A stretch of DNA of 64,000 nucleotides from contig DATEOF010000065.1 of the NCBI GenBank assembly GCA_035274465.1, forward strand, positions 19,145 through 83,144, read 5' to 3'. Source of the DNA: JADGRF01 sp035274465. GTDB taxonomy: Bacteria > Myxococcota_A > Polyangia > Polyangiales > JAFGIB01. The notes beneath the pieces were generated by a model. That model saw only the letters and a list, made by a program, of their open reading frames with translations. It did no database searches and was not told the origin of the DNA. Positions 8,889-18,276 of the stretch are shown in pieces. How positions within the stretch are numbered: position 1 is the first letter of the stretch; every line of letters starts with the position of its first letter. A program made the translations under genes and the position numbers.

Positions 8889-10040
8889 GTGTTCTCTCGT
8901 CGCACCGCCCTCGATAGTCGCAAGAATGCACTCGCGCTGGCGCTCGAACGCACGCCGGTGCGCTTCGACCTCACGCAAGCCAATCCCACGCATGCCGGCT
9001 TCGACTATCCCACCACAGACATCGTGAACGCGTTGCACAACCCCGCGGCAGCGCACTACGACCCGGATCCACGCGGCTTGCCCATCGCGCGCGGAGGAGT
9101 GGTCGCTCACTACGCGGAGCGCGGGCTGACACTCGATCCCGAGCAGATCCTGATTTGTTCGGGCACCAGCGAGGCATACGGCTACCTGTTCAAACTCCTG
9201 TGTGATCCCGGCGACGAGCTGTTGATCCCCGCGCCTAGCTATCCGCTGTTCGATCACCTGTGCCGGCTAGAAAACGTACACACGCGCCCCTACCCGCTGC
9301 ACTACGACGGTGAGTGGCACATCGGCCTCGGAGAGTTGCGCGAATCGATCGGCGAGCGCACGCGCGCGATCATGGTCGTCAGCCCGAACAACCCGACGGG
9401 GTCGTACCTGAAAGCGGCCGAGCTCGCGGCGCTCGAAGGGCTCGGCCTGCCCATCATCGCGGACGAAGTGTTCGCCGACTATCCACTGCGCGCCGATGCG
9501 ACGCGCGTGCACTCTGCACTCGAGAGCTCCCGCGCGCTGGTCTTCGCGCTCGGCGGCCTGAGCAAACAGGCTGGCCTACCTCAGTGGAAGATCGCGTGGC
9601 TGGCGATGCGCGGGCCGCAAGAAGCCGTGAGCGAAGCGCGCGCAAGACTCGAGCTGATCGCCGACACGTACTTGTCGGTCGCGACGCCCACCCAGCACGC
9701 GCTCCCCGAACTGTTGCGCCTCTCGCACGAGCTGCGGCTTTCGATCCACGCCCGCCTGGCGCGCAACCTGAGCGCGTTACGCGCCGCAGTTGCGCGCTGC
9801 GCCTCCGTTCGCCTGTTGGACGTCGAAGGTGGCTTCTACGCGACGCTGCGGCTACCCAGCACGCGCAGCGAAGAAGCCTGGGTGCTCGAGCTGCTGGAAC
9901 ACGACTCGGTGCACGTGCAGCCCGGGTTCTTCTTCGACTTTCCCAGCGAGGCGTACGTCGTGCTCAGCCTGCTGACGGAACCCGCACTGTTCGACCCGGG
10001 CGTCGAGCTACTGCTGCGCCGGGTCGAATTGGACAGCTGA
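8889..10040 (+). CDS. PLP-dependent class I/II aminotransferase
   Basis: A 383-residue fold-type I aminotransferase. Seen: the nucleotide-independent PLP pocket signature around ICSGTSEAYG, the Asn of SPNNPTGSY, the Asp of IIADEVFADY, and the Schiff-base lysine in GGLSKQAGLPQWKIAW. The missing glycines of some class members make substrate prediction unsafe; alanine- or aspartate-type aminotransferases are the closest feel. The start is a GTG at 8889 (FSRRTALDSRKN follows). The 214 bp upstream separate it from the divergent GMC oxidoreductase and hold a small TTCGGG/CCCGAA stem at 8790-8806. Its stop lies 6 bp from that of the convergent small basic protein. Confidence 0.9.
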   Translation: MFSRRTALDSRKNALALALERTPVRFDLTQANPTHAGFDYPTTDIVNALHNPAAAHYDPDPRGLPIARGGVVAHYAERGLTLDPEQILICSGTSEAYGYLFKLLCDPGDELLIPAPSYPLFDHLCRLENVHTRPYPLHYDGEWHIGLGELRESIGERTRAIMVVSPNNPTGSYLKAAELAALEGLGLPIIADEVFADYPLRADATRVHSALESSRALVFALGGLSKQAGLPQWKIAWLAMRGPQEAVSEARARLELIADTYLSVATPTQHALPELLRLSHELRLSIHARLARNLSALRAAVARCASVRLLDVEGGFYATLRLPSTRSEEAWVLELLEHDSVHVQPGFFFDFPSEAYVVLSLLTEPALFDPGVELLLRRVELDS

Positions 10041-10046
10041 ACCCAG

Positions 10047-10430
10047 TCAGATGCGGCTCGACGTCTGGACGTCGATCACACGATCCAACAGACGCTGAGC
10101 CTCGTCCGTGCCGATCCGCATCGCGAGCTTCACGAAGCTGACGCGAAGGTCGTCGTTGGGCTTGATCTTGATCGCGGCCACGGCGTTGGCGGAGGCCGCT
10201 GCCGACGAGCCCGATCCCTTCGGGCGACCCGGCTTGCCGATGCGACCGGCCTTCTTCTTCGCGGCCGAACGTGCGGTGTAGACCTGCGCGAGCGAGAGCT
10301 TGATGCCTTCGGCCTTGGCCTTCGACACAATGTCTTTGGCGGGCGCGTTCGCGGGTTGATTGCGGATCCACTCGGACTTGTTCACGCGTGGACCTGACTT
10401 GGATGCGGGTTTCTTCTTCGTCTTGGGCAC
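10047..10430 (-). CDS. Small basic protein with a Lys-rich linker, function unknown
   Basis: A 127-residue, strongly basic protein. The N-terminus is Lys/Ser rich (PKTKKKPASKSGPR), then a region containing NKSEWIRNQP and PAKDIVSKAKAEGIKL, a Lys/Gly/Pro linker (KKKAGRIGKPGRPKGSG), and a C-terminal helical segment ending RLLDRVIDVQTSSRI. From memory, similar small proteins with an S-x-x-R ... AKD-V-x-K-A segment are frequent and multi-copy in myxobacteria, and the charge and the GRPKGSG element (AT-hook-like GRPK) suggest nucleic-acid binding; this is inference. The start is uncertain: a GTG at 10430 (used here) begins the conserved part, while the frame is open to an ATG at 10487. Upstream (10488-10713) I see no gene or RNA. 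Confidence 0.6.
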   Translation of the reverse strand: MPKTKKKPASKSGPRVNKSEWIRNQPANAPAKDIVSKAKAEGIKLSLAQVYTARSAAKKKAGRIGKPGRPKGSGSSAAASANAVAAIKIKPNDDLRVSFVKLAMRIGTDEAQRLLDRVIDVQTSSRI

Positions 10431-10713
10431 GGGCGGATACCAGCACGCATTGAAACTTGCGGTCAAGCCTCGTGTTGCATCGAGCACGATTCAAACAGCA
10501 GATTGTTAGTGGGTCGTCGCATCGCGAAACGAGCAATGCTCGGCGGCGCGCAGTGCAGTTCTGCCTCACACTCGAGCTAGGGCTCAGTCCCCATTGGTCA
10601 GCGCTCGGAAACAACGCGCGTACTCGGTGCACTTTGGCCCAGGCTGTTAGAACCCTGACGGCTCAACATCAGGCCAAGATTTGTAGAGTTCACTGAGGTT
10701 CGGAACGGAGATC

Positions 10714-11898
10714 TCAGTGCCGCGCACTGCGCGAACGTCGGCGGCGCATCCACCAAAGCATGCCGATCAGCGCGAACCACACACTCGGTGCGCGATCGCC
10801 CGCTCCACGCGGCGCACTGCAACTGTCAGCCTTGTCAGTTTCGCTGTTCGAGCGCTGGCCGACGGATCGCGAGCTACCTCCCGAACGACGCCGCGTTGTC
10901 TTCGGAAGTTCGTCGGCCTGGCCGGCGTCGTCATCGACTGAGCCTTGGCCGGCGCCACCGGATCGCCCGGCCGCTGCGCTGCCTGCGAACACCGCCCCAG
11001 GTTTCGAGCAGCTGTGAGACTCACAGAAGCCCAGACAATCATCGCGGCCGTCGCCGCTGCGATCCCCGCAAGACTCCGGGTCGCGCGGTGACGGATCACA
11101 GGCGTCACCCGCTAAATCCCCGTCGGCATTGGCCTGGTCGCTGTTCCGCGCGCTCGGACAGTTATCCGAACTATCCTCGATTCCATCGTCGTCGCGGTCC
11201 GCAACTGCCGCCAGTTTGGACGCGCTGATCTCCAGATTGTCGAAGACCGCATAGCCCTTACTGACCAGGTCGAAAACCACACTCACGTTGCCGTCGCGGG
11301 CCCCGCTCGCGTCCAGCGCGATCGTCGCGTGGGCCCACTCGAAGCTCCAGGCGTTGCGCGCGGGTTCGCCCATCACCAGCTTCTCGTCCAGCTTCTTGCC
11401 CGACCACTCGAAGACCCCTTTCGGGCTGTCCAACAGGCTGACTTTGAAGACTGGCGCCTCGACCCCGAACGGGCCGCCACAGCCATCTACATCGATTGAC
11501 GATACGTCCATGCTGACATTGAGGTAACGCTGGCCCTGTGCGTCGAGCCGCAACGCCAACCGATCGTCCTGCACGCTGCCCAGCATGCCGATCGCATATT
11601 TCCCATTGGCAGAAGATTGGTTTCCGTATTTGCCCGGCGGGTCGTGCAACACCACCGTCTCGACCGAGTACTGCTCGACGAAGGCGAAGCCCGGCCGCCC
11701 GTACGTGGGGTTGATGCCCCCTTGATCCAGCGAATTGCCGCAGCTCACGCCGATCGGCTGGTTGGGCGTCTCGAAGTCGTTGCTGTACAGGATCAGCGCT
11801 TGCGCAGCTGCCGGCGGCGGCGCAGCGAGTGTGAGACCTGACAGCGCGAGCAGGCTGCCGCGCAGCACTGCGCACAGCCGGGGTGACGGGGGGTTCAC
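10714..11898 (-). CDS. Secreted protein with thrombospondin type 3 repeats and MYXO-CTERM-like tail
   Basis: A 394-residue exported protein. The N-terminal signal peptide ends around PPPAAAQ (residue 33). Residues about 35-230 are a beta-rich, jelly-roll-like domain without recognised catalytic motifs. Then come acidic calcium-binding thrombospondin type 3 repeats (DRDDDGIEDSSDNCP and ANADGDLAGDACDPSP), a Gly/Ser/Asp linker, and a C-terminal tripartite tail: a Cys (SCSAPRG), a hydrophobic helix (WFALIGMLWW) and an Arg cluster (MRRRRSRSARH). That tail matches the MYXO-CTERM sorting signal thought to be processed for surface anchoring in Myxococcota. The start is GTG-type at 11898 with no clear ribosome binding site. 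Likely a surface adhesin or matrix protein; the ligand is unknown. Confidence 0.82.
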   Translation of the reverse strand: MNPPSPRLCAVLRGSLLALSGLTLAAPPPAAAQALILYSNDFETPNQPIGVSCGNSLDQGGINPTYGRPGFAFVEQYSVETVVLHDPPGKYGNQSSANGKYAIGMLGSVQDDRLALRLDAQGQRYLNVSMDVSSIDVDGCGGPFGVEAPVFKVSLLDSPKGVFEWSGKKLDEKLVMGEPARNAWSFEWAHATIALDASGARDGNVSVVFDLVSKGYAVFDNLEISASKLAAVADRDDDGIEDSSDNCPSARNSDQANADGDLAGDACDPSPRDPESCGDRSGDGRDDCLGFCESHSCSKPGAVFAGSAAAGRSGGAGQGSVDDDAGQADELPKTTRRRSGGSSRSVGQRSNSETDKADSCSAPRGAGDRAPSVWFALIGMLWWMRRRRSRSARH

Positions 11899-11952
11899 CG
11901 CGTGTGAATTAACACCCGGTCCGGGTCAGGGCAAGTTGTCGCATGTCCACGG

Positions 11953-13353
11953 TCAGGCGGGCGGCGGCGGAATGCTGCCCGAGCCGTGCTTCTTGGCCAG
12001 ATATTCGATCAGGTCGATCTTGGTGATCACGGCCAATAACTGCTTACCGTCCAGCACGATCGCCATCCGCGCGTCCACGAGCAGGTTTTGTAGTAGCTCG
12101 ATGCGGGTTTGCGGGGTCACCGTCGCGTAGTCACCCTCCGCGAGCGGCCCCACGCTGGTCGACAGTGAGTATTCGCCGCTGGCCAGATACCGCAGCAGCG
12201 CGACCTCGGTGACGATCCCGACCAGCTCGCCCGCCTGCATGACCGGCATCTGAGAAATGCCATTTTCCTTCATGGAGGCGATCACGTCGCGCACGCGATC
12301 ACCCGCGTCGGCCGTGATCAGAACCCGCTCGCGCCGTCCGAGCAGGTCTCCCACGACGCCAAGGTTAGCTCGACCTTCGAGGAAGCCGTTCTCACGCAGC
12401 CACTCGTCATTGAAGACCTTGGATAGGTACTTGGCCGCGCCATCCGGTAGGAGCACTACGATGTTTTCGTGCTTTCCGGTCGAGGCCGCGTACTTGAGCG
12501 CGCCCGCCACCGCCGCTCCGGAGGAGCCACCGGCGTACAGGCCTTCGAGGCGCACCAGATCGCGCGCAGTCAGGAAGCACTCCTTGTCATCCACCCGGAC
12601 GATGTCGTCCAACAGCTTGGGATCGAACGTGGAGGGCAGGAAGTCCTCGCCGATACCCTCGACCTTGTAGGTGAACGGTTTGGTCAACCGCGCGCTCTTC
12701 ACATAGTCGTAGTAGAGCGAACCCACCGGGTCGACGCCGATCAGCTTGACCCCGGGCTTACGCTCTTTCAGGTAGCGCCCGACACCGGCCATGGTACCGC
12801 CGGTGCCCATACCCGCCACGAACACGTCGATTTCGCCGCCGCAATCCTCCCAGATCTCAGGGCCGGTCGAACGGTAGTGCCCGCCTGGATTATCCTGGTT
12901 GTGGTACTGATTGGAGTAGAAGCTGTTGTGGGTCTCCGCGGCGAGGCGCTTGGCGACCGAGTAGTAGCTGCGCGGATCCTCGGGCTCTACCGCAGTCGGG
13001 CAGACCACCACGCGTGCGCCCCAGGCGCGCAGCGAGGCGATCTTCTCCTGCGACATTTTGTCGGGCATCACGAACACGCAGTGATAGCCGCGCACCGCCG
13101 CTATCATCGCCAGGCCCGAGCCAGTATTGCCGCTGGTAGCTTCGATGATCGTACCACCGGGCTTGAGATCGCCGCGGGCCTCGGCCTGCGAGACCATGTG
13201 CATGGTCATGCGATCTTTCATCGATCCGCCGGGGTTCATGTACTCACACTTCACGTACACGTCGGCAGCCACGTCCTTGTCGAGCCGCTGTAACTTCACG
13301 AGCGGGGTGTGGCCAATCGCTTCGAGAATGTTGGAGCGCGCGCGGGGCAGCAT
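11953..13353 (-). CDS. Cystathionine beta-synthase (PLP domain plus CBS pair)
   Basis: A 466-residue enzyme of transsulfuration that condenses serine (or activated serine) with homocysteine, or acts as a cysteine synthase. The PLP lysine is in GGSMKDR (Lys46), the substrate loop is TSGNTG (73-78), and the phosphate-binding glycine loop is GTGGTMAG. The C-terminal ~120 residues form two CBS motifs, the regulatory Bateman module. The ATG at 13353 has GAGG about 8 nt upstream and matches family N-termini (RARSNILEAIGHTPL); an in-frame GTG at 13392 would add 13 residues. It is the last gene of a leftward run after the kinase, lipoprotein and tsaD, 84 bp below tsaD. Confidence 0.93.
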   Translation of the reverse strand: MLPRARSNILEAIGHTPLVKLQRLDKDVAADVYVKCEYMNPGGSMKDRMTMHMVSQAEARGDLKPGGTIIEATSGNTGSGLAMIAAVRGYHCVFVMPDKMSQEKIASLRAWGARVVVCPTAVEPEDPRSYYSVAKRLAAETHNSFYSNQYHNQDNPGGHYRSTGPEIWEDCGGEIDVFVAGMGTGGTMAGVGRYLKERKPGVKLIGVDPVGSLYYDYVKSARLTKPFTYKVEGIGEDFLPSTFDPKLLDDIVRVDDKECFLTARDLVRLEGLYAGGSSGAAVAGALKYAASTGKHENIVVLLPDGAAKYLSKVFNDEWLRENGFLEGRANLGVVGDLLGRRERVLITADAGDRVRDVIASMKENGISQMPVMQAGELVGIVTEVALLRYLASGEYSLSTSVGPLAEGDYATVTPQTRIELLQNLLVDARMAIVLDGKQLLAVITKIDLIEYLAKKHGSGSIPPPPA

Positions 13354-13437
13354 GTGGAAGACCTCGTCTGCGAGCTGATAGGCCCGCAGCACTGAGTATG
13401 GTTGCGCGAACGCTCCCCAGGCAAGGACCGGGCGACG

Positions 13438-14514
13438 TCAGACGCGCGGCAGCCGTGAGGACTTGTAACGCTTCGCGGCGGGCGAGCCGGGTACGACGCC
13501 CAAGATCGGGCTCCGGGAGAACACGGACAGGCCGAGGCCGTCGTCCTCCCCGCGCAACAAACGCTGTGCGCCCGCATAGGCGATCATCGCGGCGTTGTCG
13601 GTGCATGACGCAAAGGGCGGCACGTAGACCCGCACGCCCACCTCGGTCGCGGCCGCCTGCGCGTGCGCGCGCAAGCCTTTGTTTGCGGCGACCCCGCCGG
13701 TGATCACGAGCCGCGGAACGTCTCGTTCGCGACAAGCCTGCAGCGACTTCTTCACCAGCACCTCGACGGCGTTCTTTTGAAACGAGGCGCAGACGTCGGC
13801 GATCAGTTGCTCCGAGAGCGGCTTTTCGAGCGCTGCCACGCGCTGCGCCACCGCGGTCTTGAGCCCGGAAAAGCTGAACTCCAGGTTCGAGCGCTGTGCC
13901 ATCGGCCGAGGCAGTGGAAAGCGCTCCGCAGTGCCAGTCTGTGCCAGGCGATCGACGCGCGGACCACCCGGATACCCGAGGCCGAGCAGCTTCGCGACCT
14001 TGTCGAACGCTTCACCCGCAGCGTCGTCGCGCGTCTGGCCGAGCTGTTCGATGTCGAACGCGGACCGCACCTCGTACAGCGCGGTGTGCCCTCCACTGAC
14101 GAGCAGCGCGATGAACGGGTACTCGGGCTGCTCCGCGCTCGGCTCGCGCTTCAGGAACACCGCCAGCAGGTGTCCGATCAAGTGGTTCACGCCGACGATC
14201 GGTAGCGATTGCGCGAGCGCCAGCGCCTTGCCGGCTTGCACGCCCACCAGGAGCGCGCCAACCAGGCCTGGACCCTGGGTCACGGCGATGCCGTCGACCC
14301 CCGACAGGCCGCCCGGAAGGGCCTCGAGCGCGCGCTGCAAGACGGGCACCACGTGTTCCATGTGTGCGCGCGCGGCCAGCTCCGGCACGACCCCACCGTA
14401 CGGCGCGTGCAGCTCGACCTGGCTCGCCACGATGTCGGAGAGCACGACGCCGTCGTCGCGCACGAGCGCGGCCGCCGTTTCGTCACACGAGGATTCGATA
14501 CCGAGAACGATCAC
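13438..14514 (-). CDS. tsaD: tRNA N6-adenosine threonylcarbamoyltransferase TsaD
   Basis: A 358-residue, essentially universal enzyme that transfers threonylcarbamoyl to A37 of ANN-decoding tRNAs, with TsaB and TsaE as partners. The N-terminus MIVLGIESSCDETAAA is diagnostic, the metal-binding histidines are His111 and His115 in GVNHLIGHLLA, and GGVAANKGLR is the typical C-terminal loop. Length is normal, with a short basic tail (KRYKSSRLPRV). The start codon overlaps the stop of the lipoprotein gene by 4 bp (ATGA), so the two are translationally coupled. No tsaB or tsaE is adjacent. Confidence 0.96.
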   Translation of the reverse strand: MIVLGIESSCDETAAALVRDDGVVLSDIVASQVELHAPYGGVVPELAARAHMEHVVPVLQRALEALPGGLSGVDGIAVTQGPGLVGALLVGVQAGKALALAQSLPIVGVNHLIGHLLAVFLKREPSAEQPEYPFIALLVSGGHTALYEVRSAFDIEQLGQTRDDAAGEAFDKVAKLLGLGYPGGPRVDRLAQTGTAERFPLPRPMAQRSNLEFSFSGLKTAVAQRVAALEKPLSEQLIADVCASFQKNAVEVLVKKSLQACRERDVPRLVITGGVAANKGLRAHAQAAATEVGVRVYVPPFASCTDNAAMIAYAGAQRLLRGEDDGLGLSVFSRSPILGVVPGSPAAKRYKSSRLPRV

Positions 14515-15149
14515 CGAGACTGCCGGTCCAGCACGAATACGCCGAACAGCGCGGGAGCTTGCTCGGTCCGGCCGTCGGACGCAAGCGCACTGGGCGCCAT
14601 CGCGCGCACCTCGATCTTGCCGCTGTCCATGAGCGAGATGAACAGCATGGCGCTGCGCGCGAGTGTCGTGCCGCCGTCGGCGTCGACGTGGGTGTCGAAG
14701 CGGACGTTGAACATATAGTTGCGCAGCCGACCGCCGCCGGGAAAGGTGTACTCGCTGAGCGAGTCGTGGGCCAGGTTGTCGATCGGCTCGAGCCGATCGT
14801 GGTCGAACGGGCCGACGCTACCCTCGTCGGCATCGCACTCGCGATTCTCCGGCGGACAGGCGTAGGTATGCACGCGCCCCGGCCGGCCGTTGGTGCTGGG
14901 ACTGGGCTGCGCGTCGTCGCTATCGCTCTGGGAGACCGAGGTCGCGTAGGGATCGAACTGGAGCTCCATCTTGGTGTGCGAGACGAAGCCCTGGCGGATG
15001 AACGAGCTCTGATCTGGATCGCTGTCGCTGCCCACCACCTCGCCGCGGAACGTGGTGTTGCGACTGGTCTTGAACTCGCTCAGGTCATTGCACCCGAGCA
15101 CGAGCCCCAGCGCGAGCAACAGCCCTGACCAGTAGCCTTGGATCGCCAC
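14511..15149 (-). CDS. Lipoprotein, function unknown
   Basis: A 212-residue protein with a lipobox: a hydrophobic segment ending LGLVLGC puts the acylated cysteine at residue 20. The remainder is soluble, Asp/Ser rich, with an isolated pair of cysteines (ACPPENREC). I recognise no domain. The GTG start at 15149 is preceded by GAGG with 5 nt spacing and lies 8 bp beyond the stop of the large kinase; its own stop overlaps the tsaD start by 4 bp. It therefore sits in one transcript between a signalling kinase and tsaD. An in-frame start at 15206 inside the kinase gene would bury the signal peptide and is less likely. Confidence 0.72.
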   Translation of the reverse strand: MAIQGYWSGLLLALGLVLGCNDLSEFKTSRNTTFRGEVVGSDSDPDQSSFIRQGFVSHTKMELQFDPYATSVSQSDSDDAQPSPSTNGRPGRVHTYACPPENRECDADEGSVGPFDHDRLEPIDNLAHDSLSEYTFPGGGRLRNYMFNVRFDTHVDADGGTTLARSAMLFISLMDSGKIEVRAMAPSALASDGRTEQAPALFGVFVLDRQSR

Positions 15150-15156
15150 GTTCGCC

Positions 15157-18100
15157 TCAGCGGACGGCGTCGCGTGCCTGTTCGGACCGAGACGCCACGC
15201 TGTCACCTAGCACGGCGCGCGCCCCTTCGGCGAGGCGATTGGCGAGATCGGCCGCTCCTGCCAGCGAGGCCAGCTCGACCGCCTCGTCGTACAGGCTGAG
15301 AGCCTCGTCGTGGCGCCCCTGAGCCTTGCGCACGCGCGCCCAGAGGGCCCTCGCACGTGCCTGGAAATACGGCAATCCAGCCTCTTCGACCGGGCGACCC
15401 GCGCGCTCGAGGCCGACCTCGGCCGCGCCCGCATCGCCGTCCTCGAGCATGGCTTCGGCCAGATCGAGGCTGGTGCTGGCGCGCCGGACGACGTCTGCGC
15501 CGTCCTCGGTGAGCAGCTCGACGACGGCCTTGAGCGCCGAGATCGCGCTCTTGGTGTTGTTCTCTTTGCCGCGCAGCTCGGCCAGCGCGATCTGCACGTC
15601 GGCCTGCACGCTGGCGGTGTCCTCGCGGTAGGCGAGCTCGAGCGCCTGGCCGAGCAGGCGGTAGGCCTCACGCTCGCGCTTGCGCTGCGAGACCACGCGC
15701 GCGAGCGCGATCAAGATCGGCGCGCGCTGCGAACCGGACGGCCCCGCATGCTCGAGCGCCTCGCGCAGCACGCCTTCGGCCCCCGAGACATCGCCGCGCC
15801 GCGCCAGGACCACGCCCAGCCGCCGGCCGAGACTCGCGAGCACGCCATCCAGCGACGTGTCGCCCGACTCGAGCAGCTCGCGCCGCGCCAGCTCGATGCC
15901 GCGCTGAAAGCCGACCACGGCCGTGTCCAGATCACCGCGGGCAGTGGAGACATCGCCCAGCCGCTCGAGCAGCATGATGGCGGAGAGCGGCTCGCCCGAA
16001 CCGCTGGCGTGGTGCGCGCGCACCTCGAGTGGAGCGTCGCTGCTGGCTGCGATCTCGAACGCGCGCGTATGCAGCGCCTTGCGAGCCTCGGCGGGCGTCG
16101 CAGCTTCGACCAGATCGCGCACGAAGGGGTGGATGATCTCGACCGCGCCGCCGGCCTCGACCACGAAGCCGCGGGCCAACAGCTGCGGCAAGCTGGCCAG
16201 GTACTCGGCCTCGGCCATGCGCTCGAGCTGGGCCTTGCTCACGCTGCGGCCGAGTACCGCGATCATCTGCAGCAGCTTGCGCGCGGTGACGTTCAGGCGC
16301 TGCATGCGCTGCGACACGGCGTCGGCCAGGCGCGGAGGCAGGCTCGGGCGCGAGTTGTCGATGCTCAGGCCGAGCGCCTGCAGCTGCTCGAGGTACAGCG
16401 GCACGAGCAACCGCTCGTCCGGGTGAGGTTCGCTGTCGAACGACAGCGGCTGGCCGGAGATGAAGGCCTTGGCTTCGTGCAGGGTGAAGCCGCGCAGCGC
16501 CAGCACGGCCGTGTTGGGCGGCAACGGGATCGGCTTTTCTTTGCCGGTGGCCGTGATCAGCATCACCGACACGCCGGCCAGGAAGCGCGGCAGCTGCGCG
16601 AACACGCGCGGCGACAGACCATCGCAGCGATGCAGGTCGTCGACCACCAGCACGATGCGCTTGCCGCCGGCGTGTGCCTGCGCCTTGCGCAAGCAGAACG
16701 ACAGCGCGCAGGCCACCGCGCCCACCTTGCTCTCGGCCCAGGCGCCGAGCACGCCCTCCGGCTTCACGAGCTCGCGCAAGCCTGCAGCCACCAGCGGCTG
16801 CTCGCGCGCCTCGCGATCGGCCAGGCTCAGGATCGCTTGATCCTGGCCGTCGAGCAGCGCGTGCAGCAGCATGCGGACCGGGTGATAAGCCACGGGTGAA
16901 CCGCTGTCGTGCGGACCAGCGCCGACCACCAGATCGCCAGCCTGCGCCGCGCGCTCGGCGACCTCGGCCAACAGGCGCGTGCAGCCGACGCCGGGCTCGC
17001 CGACCAGGTTCGCCGAGACGAACGAGCCGTTGGCGGCCGCGCGCATGCTCTCGATGGCGGTGAGCTCCTTGTTGCGGCCGATCAGCAGCGGGTGCTGCGA
17101 GCGCGCGATGGTCATGCGCGGCGGCAGCGAGGCGCGCGGCGTGGGCGTGGGGTTGGTCTGCAGCGGCGCGCCGCACTCCGCGCAGAAGCGCTTGTTGACC
17201 GGCGACCTGCAGCCACAAGCGCCACAAGTGATCTCCGAGCTGCTGGGCGAGAGCTCGGCCGAGATGCGGCGCAAGGCACTCGCCATCTCGTCGGCGCGCT
17301 GGTAACGCACGCGCGGGTTCTTGGCCAACGCGCGCATCAAGCTCTGCACCAGTGACTCGGGCAGCTGGCGCTTGGGCGCGAGGTCGCGCGGATCCGGGAT
17401 CGGATCCTGGATGTGCTTGAGCACCACGTTCGTGGGCGTGTCGGCGATGAACGGGAGGCGCTCGGTCAGCAGCTCGAACAGCATCACGCCCACCGAGTAG
17501 ATATCGCCGCGCGCGTCGACCTCTTCGCCACGGCCCTGCTCGGGCGACATGTAGTCGGGTGTGCCGCAGACCAGGCCCGGCAGTGTGATCGAGGCCTGGC
17601 CCTGCTGGCCGCTGAGCAGCTTTGCCAACCCGAAGTCGACGACCTTGACCAGGTCGCGGCCGGCCTTCAGACGCTCGATGATCACGTTCTCGGGCTTGAG
17701 ATCCCGGTGCACGACGCCCAGCGCGTGGGCTTCGCCGAGCGCCTCGAGCACGGCACTGACGATGTCGCAGATGCGCGCAGTGGGTAGCGGACCGTCCTCG
17801 CGCATCAAGCGCGCCAGGTCCTTGCCCTGCAGGTACTCCATCACCAGGTACAGGATCCCGTCATCGGTGCGGCCGAAATCGATGATGCTGACGCTGTTTG
17901 GATGGTTCAGCCGGCTGGCGGCGCGGGCTTCGGTGTAGAAACGCGCCACGGACTGCTCGTCGGAGAGCAGATGCGGATGGATGACCTTGATCGCCACGGT
18001 GCGACCCAGCATCCTCTGCTCGGCCCGGTACACCCGCCCCATGCCGCCCACGCCGACCAACTCCAGGATGCAATACGAGCCGCCGATCGTACGGCCGAGC

Positions 18101-18207
18101 AACGGATCCTTACTGGCGGTGTTGCCGCTCTGGGCTGCGGCGCCACACGACGGGCAAAAACGATCGCCTTCGCCGTGCGGAGTGCCGCATTGATGGCACA
18201 GCGTCAC
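15157..18207 (-). CDS. Ser/Thr kinase with zinc ribbons, degenerate P-loop module and TPR-like C-terminus
   Basis: A 1016-residue signalling protein. Order: a zinc ribbon (CHQCGTPHGEGDRFCPSC, residues 4-21); a complete kinase domain (about 45-315: GVGGMG, Lys74, HRDLKPEN with Asp169, DFG 191, SPE); a second zinc ribbon (328-345); an ATPase-like region of the type fused to adenylate cyclases and kinases (about 370-650) with a Walker B-like VVDDLHRCDG; and Ala/Leu/Glu-rich helical repeats to the end (TPR-like). The P-loop reads GEPGVGCT (403-410): the lysine that should precede Thr is cysteine. I start at the GTG 18207, which has TATCCT 7 nt upstream and no good ribosome binding site, suggesting a leaderless message. 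It heads a unit with the lipoprotein, tsaD and cystathionine beta-synthase. Confidence 0.9.
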   Translation of the reverse strand: MTLCHQCGTPHGEGDRFCPSCGAAAQSGNTASKDPLLGRTIGGSYCILELVGVGGMGRVYRAEQRMLGRTVAIKVIHPHLLSDEQSVARFYTEARAASRLNHPNSVSIIDFGRTDDGILYLVMEYLQGKDLARLMREDGPLPTARICDIVSAVLEALGEAHALGVVHRDLKPENVIIERLKAGRDLVKVVDFGLAKLLSGQQGQASITLPGLVCGTPDYMSPEQGRGEEVDARGDIYSVGVMLFELLTERLPFIADTPTNVVLKHIQDPIPDPRDLAPKRQLPESLVQSLMRALAKNPRVRYQRADEMASALRRISAELSPSSSEITCGACGCRSPVNKRFCAECGAPLQTNPTPTPRASLPPRMTIARSQHPLLIGRNKELTAIESMRAAANGSFVSANLVGEPGVGCTRLLAEVAERAAQAGDLVVGAGPHDSGSPVAYHPVRMLLHALLDGQDQAILSLADREAREQPLVAAGLRELVKPEGVLGAWAESKVGAVACALSFCLRKAQAHAGGKRIVLVVDDLHRCDGLSPRVFAQLPRFLAGVSVMLITATGKEKPIPLPPNTAVLALRGFTLHEAKAFISGQPLSFDSEPHPDERLLVPLYLEQLQALGLSIDNSRPSLPPRLADAVSQRMQRLNVTARKLLQMIAVLGRSVSKAQLERMAEAEYLASLPQLLARGFVVEAGGAVEIIHPFVRDLVEAATPAEARKALHTRAFEIAASSDAPLEVRAHHASGSGEPLSAIMLLERLGDVSTARGDLDTAVVGFQRGIELARRELLESGDTSLDGVLASLGRRLGVVLARRGDVSGAEGVLREALEHAGPSGSQRAPILIALARVVSQRKREREAYRLLGQALELAYREDTASVQADVQIALAELRGKENNTKSAISALKAVVELLTEDGADVVRRASTSLDLAEAMLEDGDAGAAEVGLERAGRPVEEAGLPYFQARARALWARVRKAQGRHDEALSLYDEAVELASLAGAADLANRLAEGARAVLGDSVASRSEQARDAVR

Positions 18208-18214
18208 GGATTCC

Positions 18215-18220
18215 AGGATA
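18215..18220 (-). promoter_or_regulatory. Putative -10 box for leaderless kinase transcript
   Basis: TATCCT on the minus strand, exactly 7 nt before the GTG at 18207. A transcript from here would begin at or beside the start codon. No convincing -35 is seen. It is one of a set of TANNNT boxes at this spacing in the window. Confidence 0.5.
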
Positions 18221-18276
18221 CAGCAGACCTGTCTGGGCCCAAAGCGCTCTCGGACTTCGAGACGCCTCATGCGTTG

